In this document: positions 23,348-34,781 of the stretch, piece after piece | Layout: each line of letters begins with the position of its first letter | Position numbering within the stretch: position 1 is the stretch's first letter | From: Cerrena zonata | Taxonomy: Eukaryota; Basidiomycota; Agaricomycetes; Polyporales; Cerrenaceae | Length of the DNA stretch: 64,000 nucleotides | NCBI GenBank assembly: GCA_038087015.1 | Contig: JASBNA010000002.1 | Location: 1,736,001 to 1,800,000, forward strand | Direction of reading: 5' to 3' | The notes under the pieces: model-generated | The model's database searches: none | Seen by the model: only the letters and a program-made list of their open reading frames with translations | What the model was told of the DNA's origin: nothing | Made by a program: the position numbers and the translations under genes

Positions 23348-24742
23348 TTAGGCAAGTCCAGCAGCTTGCATGGCCTAAGGAGGAGTCAGTCTCCGTCAAA
23401 TAGCGGGTATACTGTGCGTCTTACCTTGAGCATGGTAGGGCCAATCTGAGCTGGGCTGTCGGTGACAAACGCACCGGCCCTCTCGAGAGCAGCAACCTTA
23501 TCACTTGCAGCACCTAATAGTAGTATGGTTTAGTATCCAGAATGATAGATGAAGATAGTGTAAGGGTTGCTCACCCTTGCCACCAGCGATGATAGCACCG
23601 GCGTGACCCATACGACGACCAGGAGGAGCGGTACGTCCAGCGATGAAGCTGACAACGGGCTTGGGGAGGGCACGGGTCTTGTTGTACTGCTCCAAGTACT
23701 CCGCAGCCTCTTCCTCCATCGTACCACCAATCTCACCAATGAGAACGATACCTAGTAATGATCGTCAGTTACTTTACCACGTGAAAAGAGGAGGGTATTA
23801 TCTTACCCTCGGTCTTGGGGTCATCAAGGAAAAGTTTTACAACATCGATGTGCTTGGTTCCAGGGAAGGGATCACCACCGATACCGACGCAAAGAGATTG
23901 ACCCAAACCGACACTAGTCGTCTGAGCAACAGCCTCGTACGTGAGGGTACCCGATCGGGAGACAATACCGATCTTGCCAGGCATATGGATGTGTCCGGGT
24001 TGAATACCCATCTTGCATCCTTCAGGGTTGATGATACCGGGACAGTTGGGACCGACAAGACGCGACTTGGATTGGGACTTGAGAGCGTTCATGACCTGTG
24101 GGCGGCAGCCTAATTTCAACTAGTTCAAGAACGTGTCAAAATATCTACATACCCTAATCTCATCTGACTGGGGAATTCCCTCAGTAATACAGACGATAAG
24201 ACCAATCTCATTCTCGATAGCCTCGATAATTGCGTCTGCGGCACTGGGAGGTGGTACGTAAAGAACGGTTGCGTCAGGCTGTGTCTCTCTGACAGCCTAC
24301 ACCAAAAATCGAGCACGTCAGAGGGGAAGCGTTCAAAAACACACGGTATACACACCTCCTTCACCGATCCAAAGACAGGCAGACCAAGATGTGTTTGACC
24401 AGCCTTTTTCGGTGACACACCACCGACCATTTTCGTGCCATACGCGAGGGCTTCTCTCACATGGAAAGTGCCCTGAACACATATGTTAGACGGAGAAAAG
24501 GGCTTCAATTGCAGGCAACACGTACGGTCTTTCCAGTAAAGCCCTGGCAAAGCACCTTGGTGTCTTTATGGATACGGAGGTTAGGAATTGTAAGGTCATA
24601 GTTATATCGGGCCGCAGACTGTGAGAATGCCCGGCATCCAGCTGGAGAAGAAGCATATTGAGTCACTCGAGTGTATCATTAAAGCAGAATAGTATTGAAT
24701 CTCACCGGCGGCTGCTATCGAGTTTCCTGCGCGGTGGAACAT
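23348..24742 (-). CDS. LSC1: succinyl-CoA ligase (ADP/GDP-forming) alpha subunit, mitochondrial
   Basis: TCA-cycle enzyme of the matrix: succinyl-CoA plus NDP plus Pi to succinate plus NTP, as a heterodimer with a beta subunit encoded elsewhere. The presequence [20 protein letters not shown] precedes [21 protein letters not shown], the CoA-binding fold start. [29 protein letters not shown] and [16 protein letters not shown] follow. The active-site phosphohistidine is in [15 protein letters not shown]. The C-terminus is [11 protein letters not shown]. About seven introns are present. The frame is intact and the length of about 330 residues is normal. Confidence 0.95.
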
Positions 24743-24982
24743 GGTGAGGGGATGAAGTGAAGGATGGAGGTATGCAACTTAAAGATGTCTGCTGGCGCCT
24801 GAGACCAATGTGCGTTGCCGGAGCGCTTTCCTCAAATTCCCCTGCAGAGCCCGTTGGCACCCCGTCACTTTCCGTCGCTCGCACGTTGGCATCTTCTCAA
24901 GAGAACTTGTATATTCCAATACCGGTACAACAATCATAGTCTACTGCACACTAGTTCGCATTCAACATTCCGTATACACACT

Positions 24983-27900
24983 CTAACTTTCTAACACGGT
25001 TTTCCTCCGCCGATCTCTCGCCTTGCGTGACGCCCGGTCGACACCAATAACTGCGTATTTCACCTTATCATACTCTTTCGAGTTTATAGATCTACTAGAC
25101 GTCAGCGCAACTCGAGTCTCACACGTGATGAGTACATACTGTGTTATGTCCGCAAGGAAGCTCGTCTTTGCTTGATCAGGCACTGAAGTTGCGGGTAGTT
25201 GTTGCAAAACCGCAGGCAACCATACAAGTAATTGAGTTGGCCAGAATGCTGCCAACATCCGCATAATGACCACCACCATACTCGACGCTTCCTCTGGGAA
25301 GTCACCGGTAAGCCCCGACAGTAGGTACCCAGTGAGAGCTAAACCTTGTTGCTCGACGGTGGTCCGGATAGCAGCTGCATAAGTGCTGAATTCCGGTGGT
25401 TGGCCGGGACTGGGATCTAGACAGTCATGTGTTACAACACATCGTATGAGCTCCAGTGCGGCGAATACACAGTCGGATTGAACAAGCGTTAACGCTGCAA
25501 GGGCTGCTCGGAATGCAACCGTAAAGGCAGATGATGGGAATAGAATGTCGGGAGCATATTCAATCACCTGTAGAACCATCTGAATGTAATCTTCCACCAC
25601 TAAAAATAAAGTCATGAGATCGGGTCGATGTGAACAGTGGATAGGAATGTACATACCGTCGGGGATTTGATTGGGAGACTGTTCTGAGAGCAATTGCAAC
25701 ACCTTTGCAGAGATACCCTCGAACGCAGCCTTAAAGCCCGCACGCAACGCTGGATCCCGCTCGCTTCCAAATCGACCAATGATCTTACCAGCAATCCATA
25801 TATAACTCGATAGCCCATTACTCTCGAACGATAGTGCCATCCGCGAGAGAACCGAGGCAGCAACTGGAAGGGCAGCGTCACCAAAGAAGTTGAGACCCAA
25901 CCGGAGCGTTCTAGTAACGCGTTCGCAAAGGACATAGTCGGCACCGTATCTTGCAACGAAGGGTTCCAAAATTGCCCATGCTTCTGGACAGCTGTTTTGA
26001 CACGCTACAGGCAATTGCTCCCCGAAGGTATCAATCACTCCAATCATGACCTCAAGATTTTCCATGGCATCTATTCCGAAAGGTCAGCATACACCCAACG
26101 CAATTTGATCGGAAACTTACCCGCAATAGTTTGCCTCTCTTCTTTAGTCGGTGGCGTGGTTTTGAGATTAAAGGCATGGATCTGGGCTAGAATATCGGTC
26201 GCAAAAGTACGCAGTGACTGGGCAGCTTGGTCCATTGGCATAGCAGAAATAACGTATGCTATCGCGTGATAGACCTGAACTTTGTCATCCTGCGCCAACT
26301 TGCCCCCCATGGTAGCCAAGAAAGTATGGAGCTGAGGAAGGAAATCGACAAGATGCTAAGGATGAAAAACGTTTAAGCGATGGCGTTCTGTTTCAGAGGA
26401 AACACAAAAACACACCTGTTTGCAATCCTGACATAGGTAACGAAGTGCCTGGCCTGCAGCAGCGTTTACCTCTGCTTCTCCGTCTTCGAATCCACTAGAG
26501 ATGTACTGGAGCTGACTGGGTATGTAATCGACATGTTTACTGAGCCATTCCGTGTATCTCGAAATGATCAGAAGGGCAGCGTAACGGATTTTTGGATGCG
26601 TAGGCAAAGATGGGATCAAGTCTAGGATCTTCCCAACGGCTTTGTTATCTTCGGGGTCAACCTCTGCACCCATAGATCGCATGGAGAATAATGGCGCCTC
26701 GATCTCCTGCCATGAAATATTGGCTCCTTGTGACAGAGCGACAGTAATCAGGTCGTAGGCGGCAATTAAACAAACGTCAGCACCCAGGACATAGCAGCAA
26801 TCTTTTAGGGTGTCGCCCATGATATGTCGGAACTGCCGGAAAGAGTCTGCTTCTTGGCTAGTGAGAGTCGACATGTCGGTAGGGAAGTGTAGGTGGTGGA
26901 TCATAACGCTCATCAAGGCTTTGTATGCGTCCAAAAAGAGGGGTGAGACAGAGGGCTTCTTGCCGATGCTTTGGGCAAGTCGCATCCAGAAGTGGAAGGT
27001 GATCGGTACAATGTCCAAGTCAGGGTATGCGGAGCATTCACCAATAGCCTCGACGATGGGGAAGAAGGATTCGGTGTGGTGCATGAGCAGACTGCGGTAT
27101 GTCTCCCCAGCTTCCGTGAAAATCCGAGCGAATCCTCTAACTTTCTCAGAGTCATCTTTGTTTTCGGCGAGTTTTGGTTTGAGAGCGATCACTCGAGGGA
27201 CTATCATCTCGATGACTTGCATATTGTCCTCGATCTCTTGTGTTTCGTGAATGATGTCGCAAACGGCGGCTACGCCGGCATCGAATAGTTCATCGGACGA
27301 CAGAGCCTCGAAAGCATAATTGAGCAGGGGTGTCTGGGCTATTGAAAGAGCAGGAATCTCCCCAGCGCTCAGCCAACTGCAAAGACAATGGAATACTTGA
27401 ACTTGAATGGCCGTTGTGACCCCTGGGAAAAGTAAGTAAACTTCATGGAAAGGTAGGAATGAGAACACCCACCTTGGGCTGTCAGATACATCGACAAAAT
27501 CTCCAGTACTTTTGGTGCATTTGCGGTCAGCAGAGTGGCTTCTCTTGCTCTGTACTCATCATCCTGTGGCACCCAATATTAACATGGCCAAGTTAATATT
27601 AGAGAAAGTCTTACTTACCGTTATCGGTATCCTCGTGTTGGTATTCAGCTCTTCAGGCAGAAGAGTCAAGAAGTGCAACAATACTGAAACAGTAGTTGGT
27701 TTCTGTCCGAAAGAATCTATAAGGTCATGCACGGGGTTCTCCCATGATGGGAGTTGGAGTGCCAACCCCGCGATTGCTAGACAGATTTGAGTGATGATAG
27801 TTTTTGGCCCTGTTGCGAACCTTTCTAACGCGGTCACCAGTGTATCGCGTAGAGAAAACCGATGGGCCACATCGACTTGGTGAAGATCATAAGTAACCTG

Positions 27901-28222
27901 CGGGAAAACCACACTGATCAACGTCGGAGAAGATATGAGGAAGATGGACAGTCAGAACTTTTGTGCGGAACGTTTGGGCTGCAAAGACTTTCGCGCCGAA
28001 TGGCGTATCTGGAGAGAGCAGCAGAACATTACAATCGGACCATGCCTCAGACTAGGACGGAGATTCGGATGATCAGACCAAGAGTCGGCGGACCAAAGGC
28101 GAAACAGGTATTTACGGAGTGCTGGAAATCTTGGAGCCAGGTGTTTGCGGAATCCAAGGAGGCTTATCAGGAGCACCATTAAAGACCTCTAGTGCTGAGA
28201 GCACCATCTGCACACGAGACAT
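24983..28222 (-). CDS. karyopherin beta, transportin-3/Mtr10 type, one frame break near the N-terminus
   Basis: Nuclear import receptor of the importin-beta superfamily that carries SR-type RNA-binding proteins. HEAT-repeat helices run throughout, including KVFAAQTFRTKVTYDLHQV, the conserved import-receptor N-terminal helix pair. QVFHCLCSWLSAGEIP and YAFEALSSDELFDAGVAAVCDII are typical of TNPO3/Mtr10. AAGQALRYLCQDCKQ and LTGDFPEEASSMVVVIMRML occur toward the C-terminus, with a basic end (ASRKARDRRRKTVLES). The first exon starts MSRVQMVLSALEVFNGAPDK. Homology then continues one base out of frame (ASLDSANTWLQDFQHS) at about 28162, which suggests one missing base there. About nine introns. Confidence 0.87.
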
Positions 28223-28647
28223 GATGAGTGGAGAGCGGAAAGTAAGGGAGAGAGTTATTGTAAATGTGTTGAGCGATGGGTACTAATTGAGATATTTACG
28301 GCACACTCCGAAGCACTCGGTTACTGTTTATAGTGTTTGGCGTCACGGTCATGGTATAGGGTATGCGACCATGGCACTCATACAGAACCCTACATGAGCT
28401 CAGGAGAGCCTGGCAAGACTAACTAGAATAAAGAGAAAAAGGTAGGCGGAAGCAATCCGGTATCCATCAAACGAGCGTGGTGTGAGTGTTCAAAAGGCAC
28501 GAAGGGAATTATACGGTAGTGTCTCATGACAAGAAGGTGGTAAAGTAAGGAGGGAGCGACGTTGAGGACAACCAACATGTCCATAACCATAGAATGAAGA
28601 TAGAAGGGCAACAGAAAGATATTGCATATTGCAAATAAGACCTAAGA
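28223..28647. other. intergenic region between transportin and septin genes
   Basis: About 425 bases holding the transportin promoter on the right-to-left strand and the septin 3' end. No further gene was seen. Confidence 0.45.
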
Positions 28648-30378
28648 TTATCCTCGAATGTTGAACCGTCCCTTTTTCTGCTGTAGTGATGACATCGTGT
28701 TAGCGTGGCGTTCATTCTATGACATCGTTGCCAACTTACGGTTTGCTTTTCCGGGGTCAATGGCCGGCCACTTTCGATCCGACGTTTCTTGTCGTCTAGA
28801 TCTAGTCGTTGCTTCTCGAGGGCCTCTTTCATCTCCCGATGTCTGGCATACAGCTCCTCCTCGGATTGTTTGAGCTTGGCCTCCTTCTCTTGCACCTTCT
28901 GCTGGAAGACCATCTTCATCTCGGCTTCCATCTTGGCGAGTTTGGCCTCGTGCATAACGCGCTCCTCCTGGATACGAATAGCAGGGCTAAAAGACAGATT
29001 AACTTAGATAAATCCACACTGAGCTAACAATAGATACGCACTTTATTTCCTTGAACACACTTGAATCCTGAATAACACCCATACTGAGAAGCTTTTCTGT
29101 ACGCCAGTTCTCGTAGAGGGTGTCGTTGGTGTGCTCTCTCAACTCTTCCATGTATGTACGAACAAGCATCTGTCTGAGCTTGACGAAGTCACAATGATCC
29201 TCATTGTCCACCTCAACAACACCCCAAGGATAGGCACGACCGCGGACCTGACGGCCATCCGGAGTGGAGACAAGACGATCTGAACCAACAACTGCAAAGG
29301 GGATCTTGCCGGCAATCTCCTCTGCCTCAGCCAAAGCCTCATCATCCTCGTTCTCATACGTAGGAGCTTGGAAGATGTGAATGTTGTGATGGGCAATGTC
29401 AGCGAGAACCTAAGACAGATCAAACCTTAGTTAGGAGATTATGGTGATAAGCAAGAACGATAAACTTACGCGAGCCTTGAACTCAGCAACTTCTTCGTCA
29501 GTGAGGGTATCAGCCTTTGCAATAACGGGAATCAAGTTGACTTTAGTGTGCAATTGCCTCATGAATTCCACGTCGATAGGCTTCAATCTAGATGGGGTGT
29601 TAGATCTTCTCTCAACAGGTGTATTTAAGTTGCGACTTACGAGTGACCAGTTGGTTGAATGAAGTAGAGACATGCGTGAACACGGTTATCGACAATCTTT
29701 TGTCTGTTCACGCGGTTTTCCTGCTCCAGGTAGGAATCGAACCGGGACTCGATGTTCTCCACGATGGGTTTCCAGCTTTAAACGGAGTATGGTTGAGAAC
29801 ATGTTCAACGTACAGCAGAGCGACACATACCTCTCATCGTTGTTAACAAAGTCGCCAAAACCAGGCGTGTCGACGACGGTGAGACGTAATCGGACACCGT
29901 TCTCCTCAATATCTGAAGCGTAGAGTCGGACTCAATCAAAAGAAGCAAAGAGCGCTTAAAGGAATAGGCCTACCAGCACTAATGCTCTCAATGGCAGCAG
30001 TCTGGGGACGCTCTGCGCTGGGGGGCAGAGGCTCCTTGGGAGGGTAGAGACGGGTGTTAAACAACGTGTTGATGAGTGTAGACTTGCCGAGACCAGACTC
30101 GCCTACAAGCAATGAGCGTTGTGCGTAGAGATGAGAGCTGGTGACTGCCACGTACCGACAACCATAGCAGTAAACTGGAAACCCTTCCTTACGCTCTTCC
30201 TGTGAACTTGGTTAGGCAAGTTGGCAAATCCGACGTAGCCATTGAGCTTTTTGCGGATGATGGGTGCGCTGCCAGAGTCTTGTGGTTGGGACAAGGAAGG
30301 ACTGGAGCCATTCATCTTGCTCGTGCCATTGGGCGTAAGAGCATCGCCATTAGTAGAATCAGCGTACGAGTCCGTCAT
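28648..30378 (-). CDS. septin, CDC3/AspB class
   Basis: GTP-binding filament protein of the septin ring at the bud neck and septa. A disordered Ser/Pro N-terminus leads to [20 protein letters not shown], the polybasic/septin start typical of the CDC3 class. The P-loop G1 reads [14 protein letters not shown], the G3 switch [13 protein letters not shown] and the G4 motif AKAD in [29 protein letters not shown] belongs to the septin unique element. The C-terminus is a coiled coil of about 90 residues ([39 protein letters not shown]) ending GRFNIRG. About seven introns; frame intact. Confidence 0.95.
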
Positions 30379-31104
30379 CTAAGCAAGACAATGATGAGTT
30401 AGTGGTGACAGATGGGAGGAAAGTAACGCGTACTTTGAGGTCGGCAGGAAGGACGAGTGGTGGGAGAGGAGAATGCGGATGAGGCCGTTGCGGTTCTGGT
30501 TGTTTGACGCTGCTTGTCTCGAGTCGCAGGCCCGGCTTGGGCAACAGCAATTCGCTCTAAATTCCATTCTAGCTATCACCATAGCCGACTCTCGCTCTCG
30601 ATTGTCACTCACCCATTGTACATGTGGTATTGCAGGCGAAGAACGTCTACTCTCCATCGTAGTCGTGGTGGTAATCAGCCTACCTCAGTACTGAGTCTTT
30701 GTCTCTATCTCTTTCGCCACGCCTCTCGGGTGTGGTTCACAACAATACGGCACGATCTCATCAGGTCTATTAAATAATTACTACTTCTTCTCCCCGTATC
30801 TTCTACTCAGCGCGAGATCGATGTATCTAATATGTACACTAAGCCGTACTTTTAATGCATTCCACATGGTGGTGACCAAGTTCTTCTCTTCTCGAAGTGC
30901 CCCTTTGGGATGCTGTTTGGCCGAGTATGGCGGAATTGGGTAGGCCCATCCTGTCAGTCGGTCTATGGAGACCGGTTATATCGTTTGGAATAGTGTCCGT
31001 TACGTATCTTCTAGATCTGACCCGAGTTGCACTGGTATTCGTGATATCGTTGTCATTCCTCGGCTTTCGATGATGCAAAAGCTTCCAGAAGTGGCTGTAG
31101 TGCG
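30379..31104. other. intergenic region upstream of the septin gene
   Basis: About 0.7 kb. The half near the septin start is the presumed promoter and leader. The other half is the 3' side of the orphan gene at 31105-31815. An open frame of 79 codons on the minus strand (30839-31078) has no recognisable content. Confidence 0.45.
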
Positions 31105-31815
31105 TTATGGACGACGGTCGAAGTAACCTGTAGTTGTCTTTTCGGTTAAGACAGATGCAATGGATGCAATAGATGTTTGAGATGAGGCAGCAGAGACTGC
31201 CGAGAATGTTGGGCTGATAGGTGTAGTGGGTGCCGTTGAAACTGAGTCCGAATCAGAGGTGACATTGTTTTGTTTACGGGATGGGATGCGAGTAGGAGAT
31301 CCAGTTCTTGAAGTTATTGGGCTCCTGCTCGAACTCCTGGGGCTACTTGAGATGGAGATGGGAGATTGTTCACTGCCGAGCTCGAAGATCAAGTGATAGC
31401 CCTTCGTGTCTTCAGTGGATGTCGGAGTTGGGATAATGATTGGAGAGGCAGGCATGGAGAAACAGTATTGCGTGTAGATAGTTCTGCCCGCAATGGACCA
31501 ATCTGGTCTATCATAGGGTTTGGGTGATTTTCGAATTTGGGTGCTGCTACTGCGTTGCAAAAGCTTTGTCCGATCTAGAGTTGATTCCATGACGCTGTTG
31601 AGCGTCACACTACGGGCCAATGCTTTTGTGCGAGATCGTCCAACTCCCAGAGGCAATACTACGTCGGATTGAGAGCCTGAGTCTTTTATCGCTAGATTTG
31701 TATTCATGCGACCAGCCGATGGCTGGACGGGAGGTTCCAGAGGGATGGAGACAGTAAGGGTGGGGCGAGTTCGAGGTCGGCGAGGTTGGCGAGGTTGGCG
31801 AGGTTGGCGAGGCAT
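31105..31815 (-). CDS. hypothetical Ser/Thr/Pro-rich disordered protein
   Basis: A single open frame of 236 codons with no recognised family. It begins MPRQPRQPRQPRRPRTRP, a basic repeat, and continues with many SP/TP sites (SPISISSSPRSSSRSPITSR, GSPTRIPSRK). A central more ordered segment reads DRPDWSIAGRTIYTQYCFS and GYHLIFELGSEQ. The C-terminal part is Ser/Thr/Ala-rich (TFSAVSAASSQTSIASIASV). No signal peptide or membrane segment. The density of SP/TP sites would fit a phosphoregulated protein, but nothing identifies its role. It may be longer at the 5' end through an unseen exon. Confidence 0.5.
   Translation of the reverse strand: MPRQPRQPRQPRRPRTRPTLTVSIPLEPPVQPSAGRMNTNLAIKDSGSQSDVVLPLGVGRSRTKALARSVTLNSVMESTLDRTKLLQRSSSTQIRKSPKPYDRPDWSIAGRTIYTQYCFSMPASPIIIPTPTSTEDTKGYHLIFELGSEQSPISISSSPRSSSRSPITSRTGSPTRIPSRKQNNVTSDSDSVSTAPTTPISPTFSAVSAASSQTSIASIASVLTEKTTTGYFDRRP
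31772..31812. repeat. 9-base tandem repeat, about 4.5 copies
   Basis: Unit CGAGGTTGG, three perfect copies, preceded by CGAGGTCGG and followed by a partial copy. On the minus strand it encodes the RQP/RRP repeats at the start of the orphan protein. The unit is a multiple of three, so copy changes would preserve the frame. Confidence 0.75.
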
Positions 31816-32148
31816 GTTTGGTATAGGTCGTCTGTAAAGTTTTGGGATAATAAGATGCGTTCTAAGAGAGCTGGGAAGTGTAAGTGTAAGAGGATGGAAG
31901 CTGGGAGCTGAGGACGATAACAGAGAGAGACCGTGAGTTTATATACTTGGTCATTGACTTTGGCCTGGCGATATATCAAGCGCATTGACATTAAGTCTTT
32001 GGCCATTACCCACATCATTGTCTCTGCCGGCGGTGGCCGTACCCTAAGGATTGACCTTTCTCATCAGAACTTGCCGCGGTTAACGTTTAACATTTCATTT
32101 CCGGTATCCAACTATACACGGACGTAAGTATCCCGAAACCTGGCCCAT

Positions 32149-33338
32149 TCAATGGCCAGTGACGGTTAATTGGAATACTGCCCATAAGTGGCCCCGTATT
32201 AGCTATTGTCCTAACAAGCGTAGCATATGACCGAAGTACGTACCATCAGGCCTAGCATAGTGTCCCGTAACATCCAAATCAAACTTGGCCCTCGGAATGT
32301 CATCCAAATCCAAATCAGCGGAAATCACGCCCTCCTCGCCCAACAAAGGTCCTGCGAGTACTTTCCCCAAAGGACTAACGATGACACTCCCGCCTGCAAT
32401 CATGACGTTGGAAGGATTACGCTGGTCGACATTTCGGACTGCGTGGTCAGCCGGATAATCTTTCTCTTCGGCGTATTGACAGGCTGATAGCACAAAACAA
32501 CGTCCCTCGAGGGCGATGTGTATCATGGTGTGTTGCCACTCCGGTCGAGCATCTACAGTCGGAGCGCAGTATATTTGGGTACCCTGAGAGTAGTAGAATG
32601 TTCGGACTGTAGAAGGTCAGTTAACTCAACTGGTAGTCAATTGAGTAGAGGAAATGTCGACGGACGCAAAGGCATATAGTTTTCCCTACAGTCACAGTCA
32701 CATATTTAGTCAACGGTTATTTCTTCTATGATGCTTATCCTCACCAGCAGATAGTTGCAGAGATTTTGGCCTTAACGGTCGGAGATGTCTCCTTAGCCTT
32801 TGGGAAAGTTGTATCCAGGACAGTCAGAGTGGAAGCGTCTCCCTGGCCCCAGATCAGCCTTTCCATCGCAGTAGGTGCGAGTTTTCTGTGTTTGCCGACA
32901 TATCCTTGAACAGGATCAACAAATACCGCAGTACAGTATAGAGTACCACCATCCCGTTCAATGACGCCGACTACGAGAAATACATTCAGTTCTTTACTGA
33001 TCTGCTCGACCGAAGTGATAGCGGGAGAAGGGACTTCGATGGCAGCGTTGTAGTAGCGGAGGAATTCGTCCCTGCCCTCGGGGGAACGTTCCCCAACGAC
33101 TACACCGAATGTAGTCATTTTAGGATAACCACCGATACTAGATATAGCATATGTACTTCAGTGAATAGTATTGTGTACGGGTGCATTGTACGTACAATGC
33201 TTCAGGAAATACGACAAGCTGAGCACCGTCACGTTCCTTGGCGATACGTGCAAAGTGCTCCAACTTGGACAGAGTGTCAGGCAATGAGTATGCAGCGGTA
33301 GCAGCCTGCACAACGGAAGCTCGAATCTTGTTAGCCAT
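32149..33338 (-). CDS. nitrilase family hydrolase (nitrilase/cyanide hydratase type)
   Basis: Thiol hydrolase of C-N bonds, branch 1 of the nitrilase superfamily, likely converting a nitrile to acid or amide. The start MANKIRASVVQAATAAY is the usual first strand. The catalytic Glu is in VVFPEA (before an intron, then IGGYPK), the catalytic Lys in GKHRKLAPTAMERL and the catalytic Cys in ISATICWENYMPL. The conserved ALEGRCFVLSACQY and GGSVIVSPLGKVLAGP follow. The last exon, joined after HYARPD, encodes VFQLTVTGH and stops at 32149. Earlier annotation-like reading through the donor would give a wrong tail. Five introns; about 330 residues. The substrate is unknown. Confidence 0.9.
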
Positions 33339-33535
33339 CTTTGAAATTAGCACTCTACAACTACTTTAGGTTAGTAGTGACAGAGGAGTATCGGTATGAA
33401 CCTTCCGATAATCTGCTCGTATAAAATGCTCTCGACTTTCGATGGGTGACTCAGACAACTTTACGACATATCACATGACTATGAGCAAGGATGAGCCAAT
33501 TATATAGAGTAGGTAAGGATAGTAATCAAGGTGTA

Positions 33536-34434
33536 GCTGTGGGTTGTGTTTCAGGTATCGACGCTGGTAACCATTCCTTGGGGAAGTCCTTCAATGTAGG
33601 TCGGGTCGTACCGCGACCATAGGCATGACCACCTTTCTTTGCTTTTCGAGCCTTAGCATCCAGATGCCGAGTATCCAGAGGAATGTCAGCAAACTTCTTT
33701 TTCTGATTCTGTATAAGGTTTCAACATCTGAGAGGGATGAAACGGTAAACAAAGATGCAAATACTGACGTTTGCTTCCATGATTAGTCGGTCAAGCGTGT
33801 CACTAATCCATTTCAAGTTCATAGGACCTTTAGGATAGTCCTCGCATGAGATCTTAAAGTAGCCATGCTCTCGTCCTATTTCTTCCGGACCCACTCCTGC
33901 GTCGCGAGGAGGTTCTGGTGACCACCTGGGACCAGCGAGAAGCTTGAAGGTATGTATGGCATCTTTGTCTTGGAGAGGGAGGTGTGCAACTGGCACCACT
34001 ACTGTTCGTTTTCGCGAAGCAGGATGTTCTTCTCCTCCATATGATATAGAGCGAACCGCTAATGGGTTGGCTGCCGTTGGTGGGACAAAAGGTTTCCTGT
34101 AAGCTGGAACCAAAAGTTAATATTCAAAGTCCAGCTGGCGAACTTAAGGACGGTGCTTACCCACAAGTCGGGGCATTTCATGCTCAATCAGACGAAGATA
34201 GTAAAGCGTCTGGCGCATTTGCCTGAGAGCAATATGACCTCCTGCACTCGTATCATCTCCTTGATTAACACCCTCCATAAGGTCCTCCTCTGAAATGATA
34301 TCGTCTAGACGAGCTCGACGGTTAGATGCGTCCACCGGGCCTGCTCTGGGCATTGACGTAGATGCAGAAGCATGAAATGGTCTTGACTGTGAAGCATGTC
34401 GAAGAGCAGGTCGACAGAGCCTAGTGAAGGACAT
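33536..34434 (-). CDS. mitochondrial small ribosomal subunit protein mS35 (Rsm24-like)
   Basis: Mitochondria-specific protein of the small mitoribosomal subunit. The presequence is MSFTRLCRPALRHASQSRPF. A long linker precedes the MRP-S28/S35 family domain: VVVPVAHLPLQDKDAIHTFKLL, AGPRWSPEP, HGYFKISCEDYPKGPMNLKW and SDTLDRLIMEAN. The tail is lysine-rich (ARKAKKGGHAYGRGTTRPTL) and ends QPTATP. Introns are about 33716-33770 and 34104-34162. About 260 residues, consistent with fungal members. Confidence 0.85.
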
Positions 34435-34781
34435 TTTGAAGGAGACAGCTAACAGACAAACTCGGTATGCTTGAACGATAATATTGTTGCCGGCTGAGCG
34501 CCCAAATAATTTACAATTGAACGTCACCGTGACAGACGTGCTGATGGTCACACGATGTGACAAATACATTTGGCCATAGCCTCGGCGAGGGCCTGAGCGA
34601 GGAACTTGCTGGAAACATTACTTCACCATGCCGGGAAACGTATTCTACTCGTAGCGATTGTCCATAGCCCAGGCTGACAAACACGAAATAGAAACACATT
34701 GTCTCCCCACGTACTCACCCTTGTCACCGCTACCACCACCATCGCCCCATTCCGTATTGTCCAAGCTACTACTCAAATCTA

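Noticed and set aside
27862..28182. Plus-strand open frame of 106 codons
   Set aside because: It lies antisense to the N-terminal exons of the transportin gene and has no recognisable protein content.
29720..29760. GGAATCGAACCGGGACTCGA, resembling a tRNA B-box/T-arm
   Set aside because: It encodes the septin sequence on the minus strand and no acceptor or anticodon stems are present.
31704..32018. Minus-strand frame with LANLANLANLADL repeat
   Set aside because: It is the alternative-frame reading of the 9-base repeat; the RQP frame continues for 236 codons while this one does not extend.
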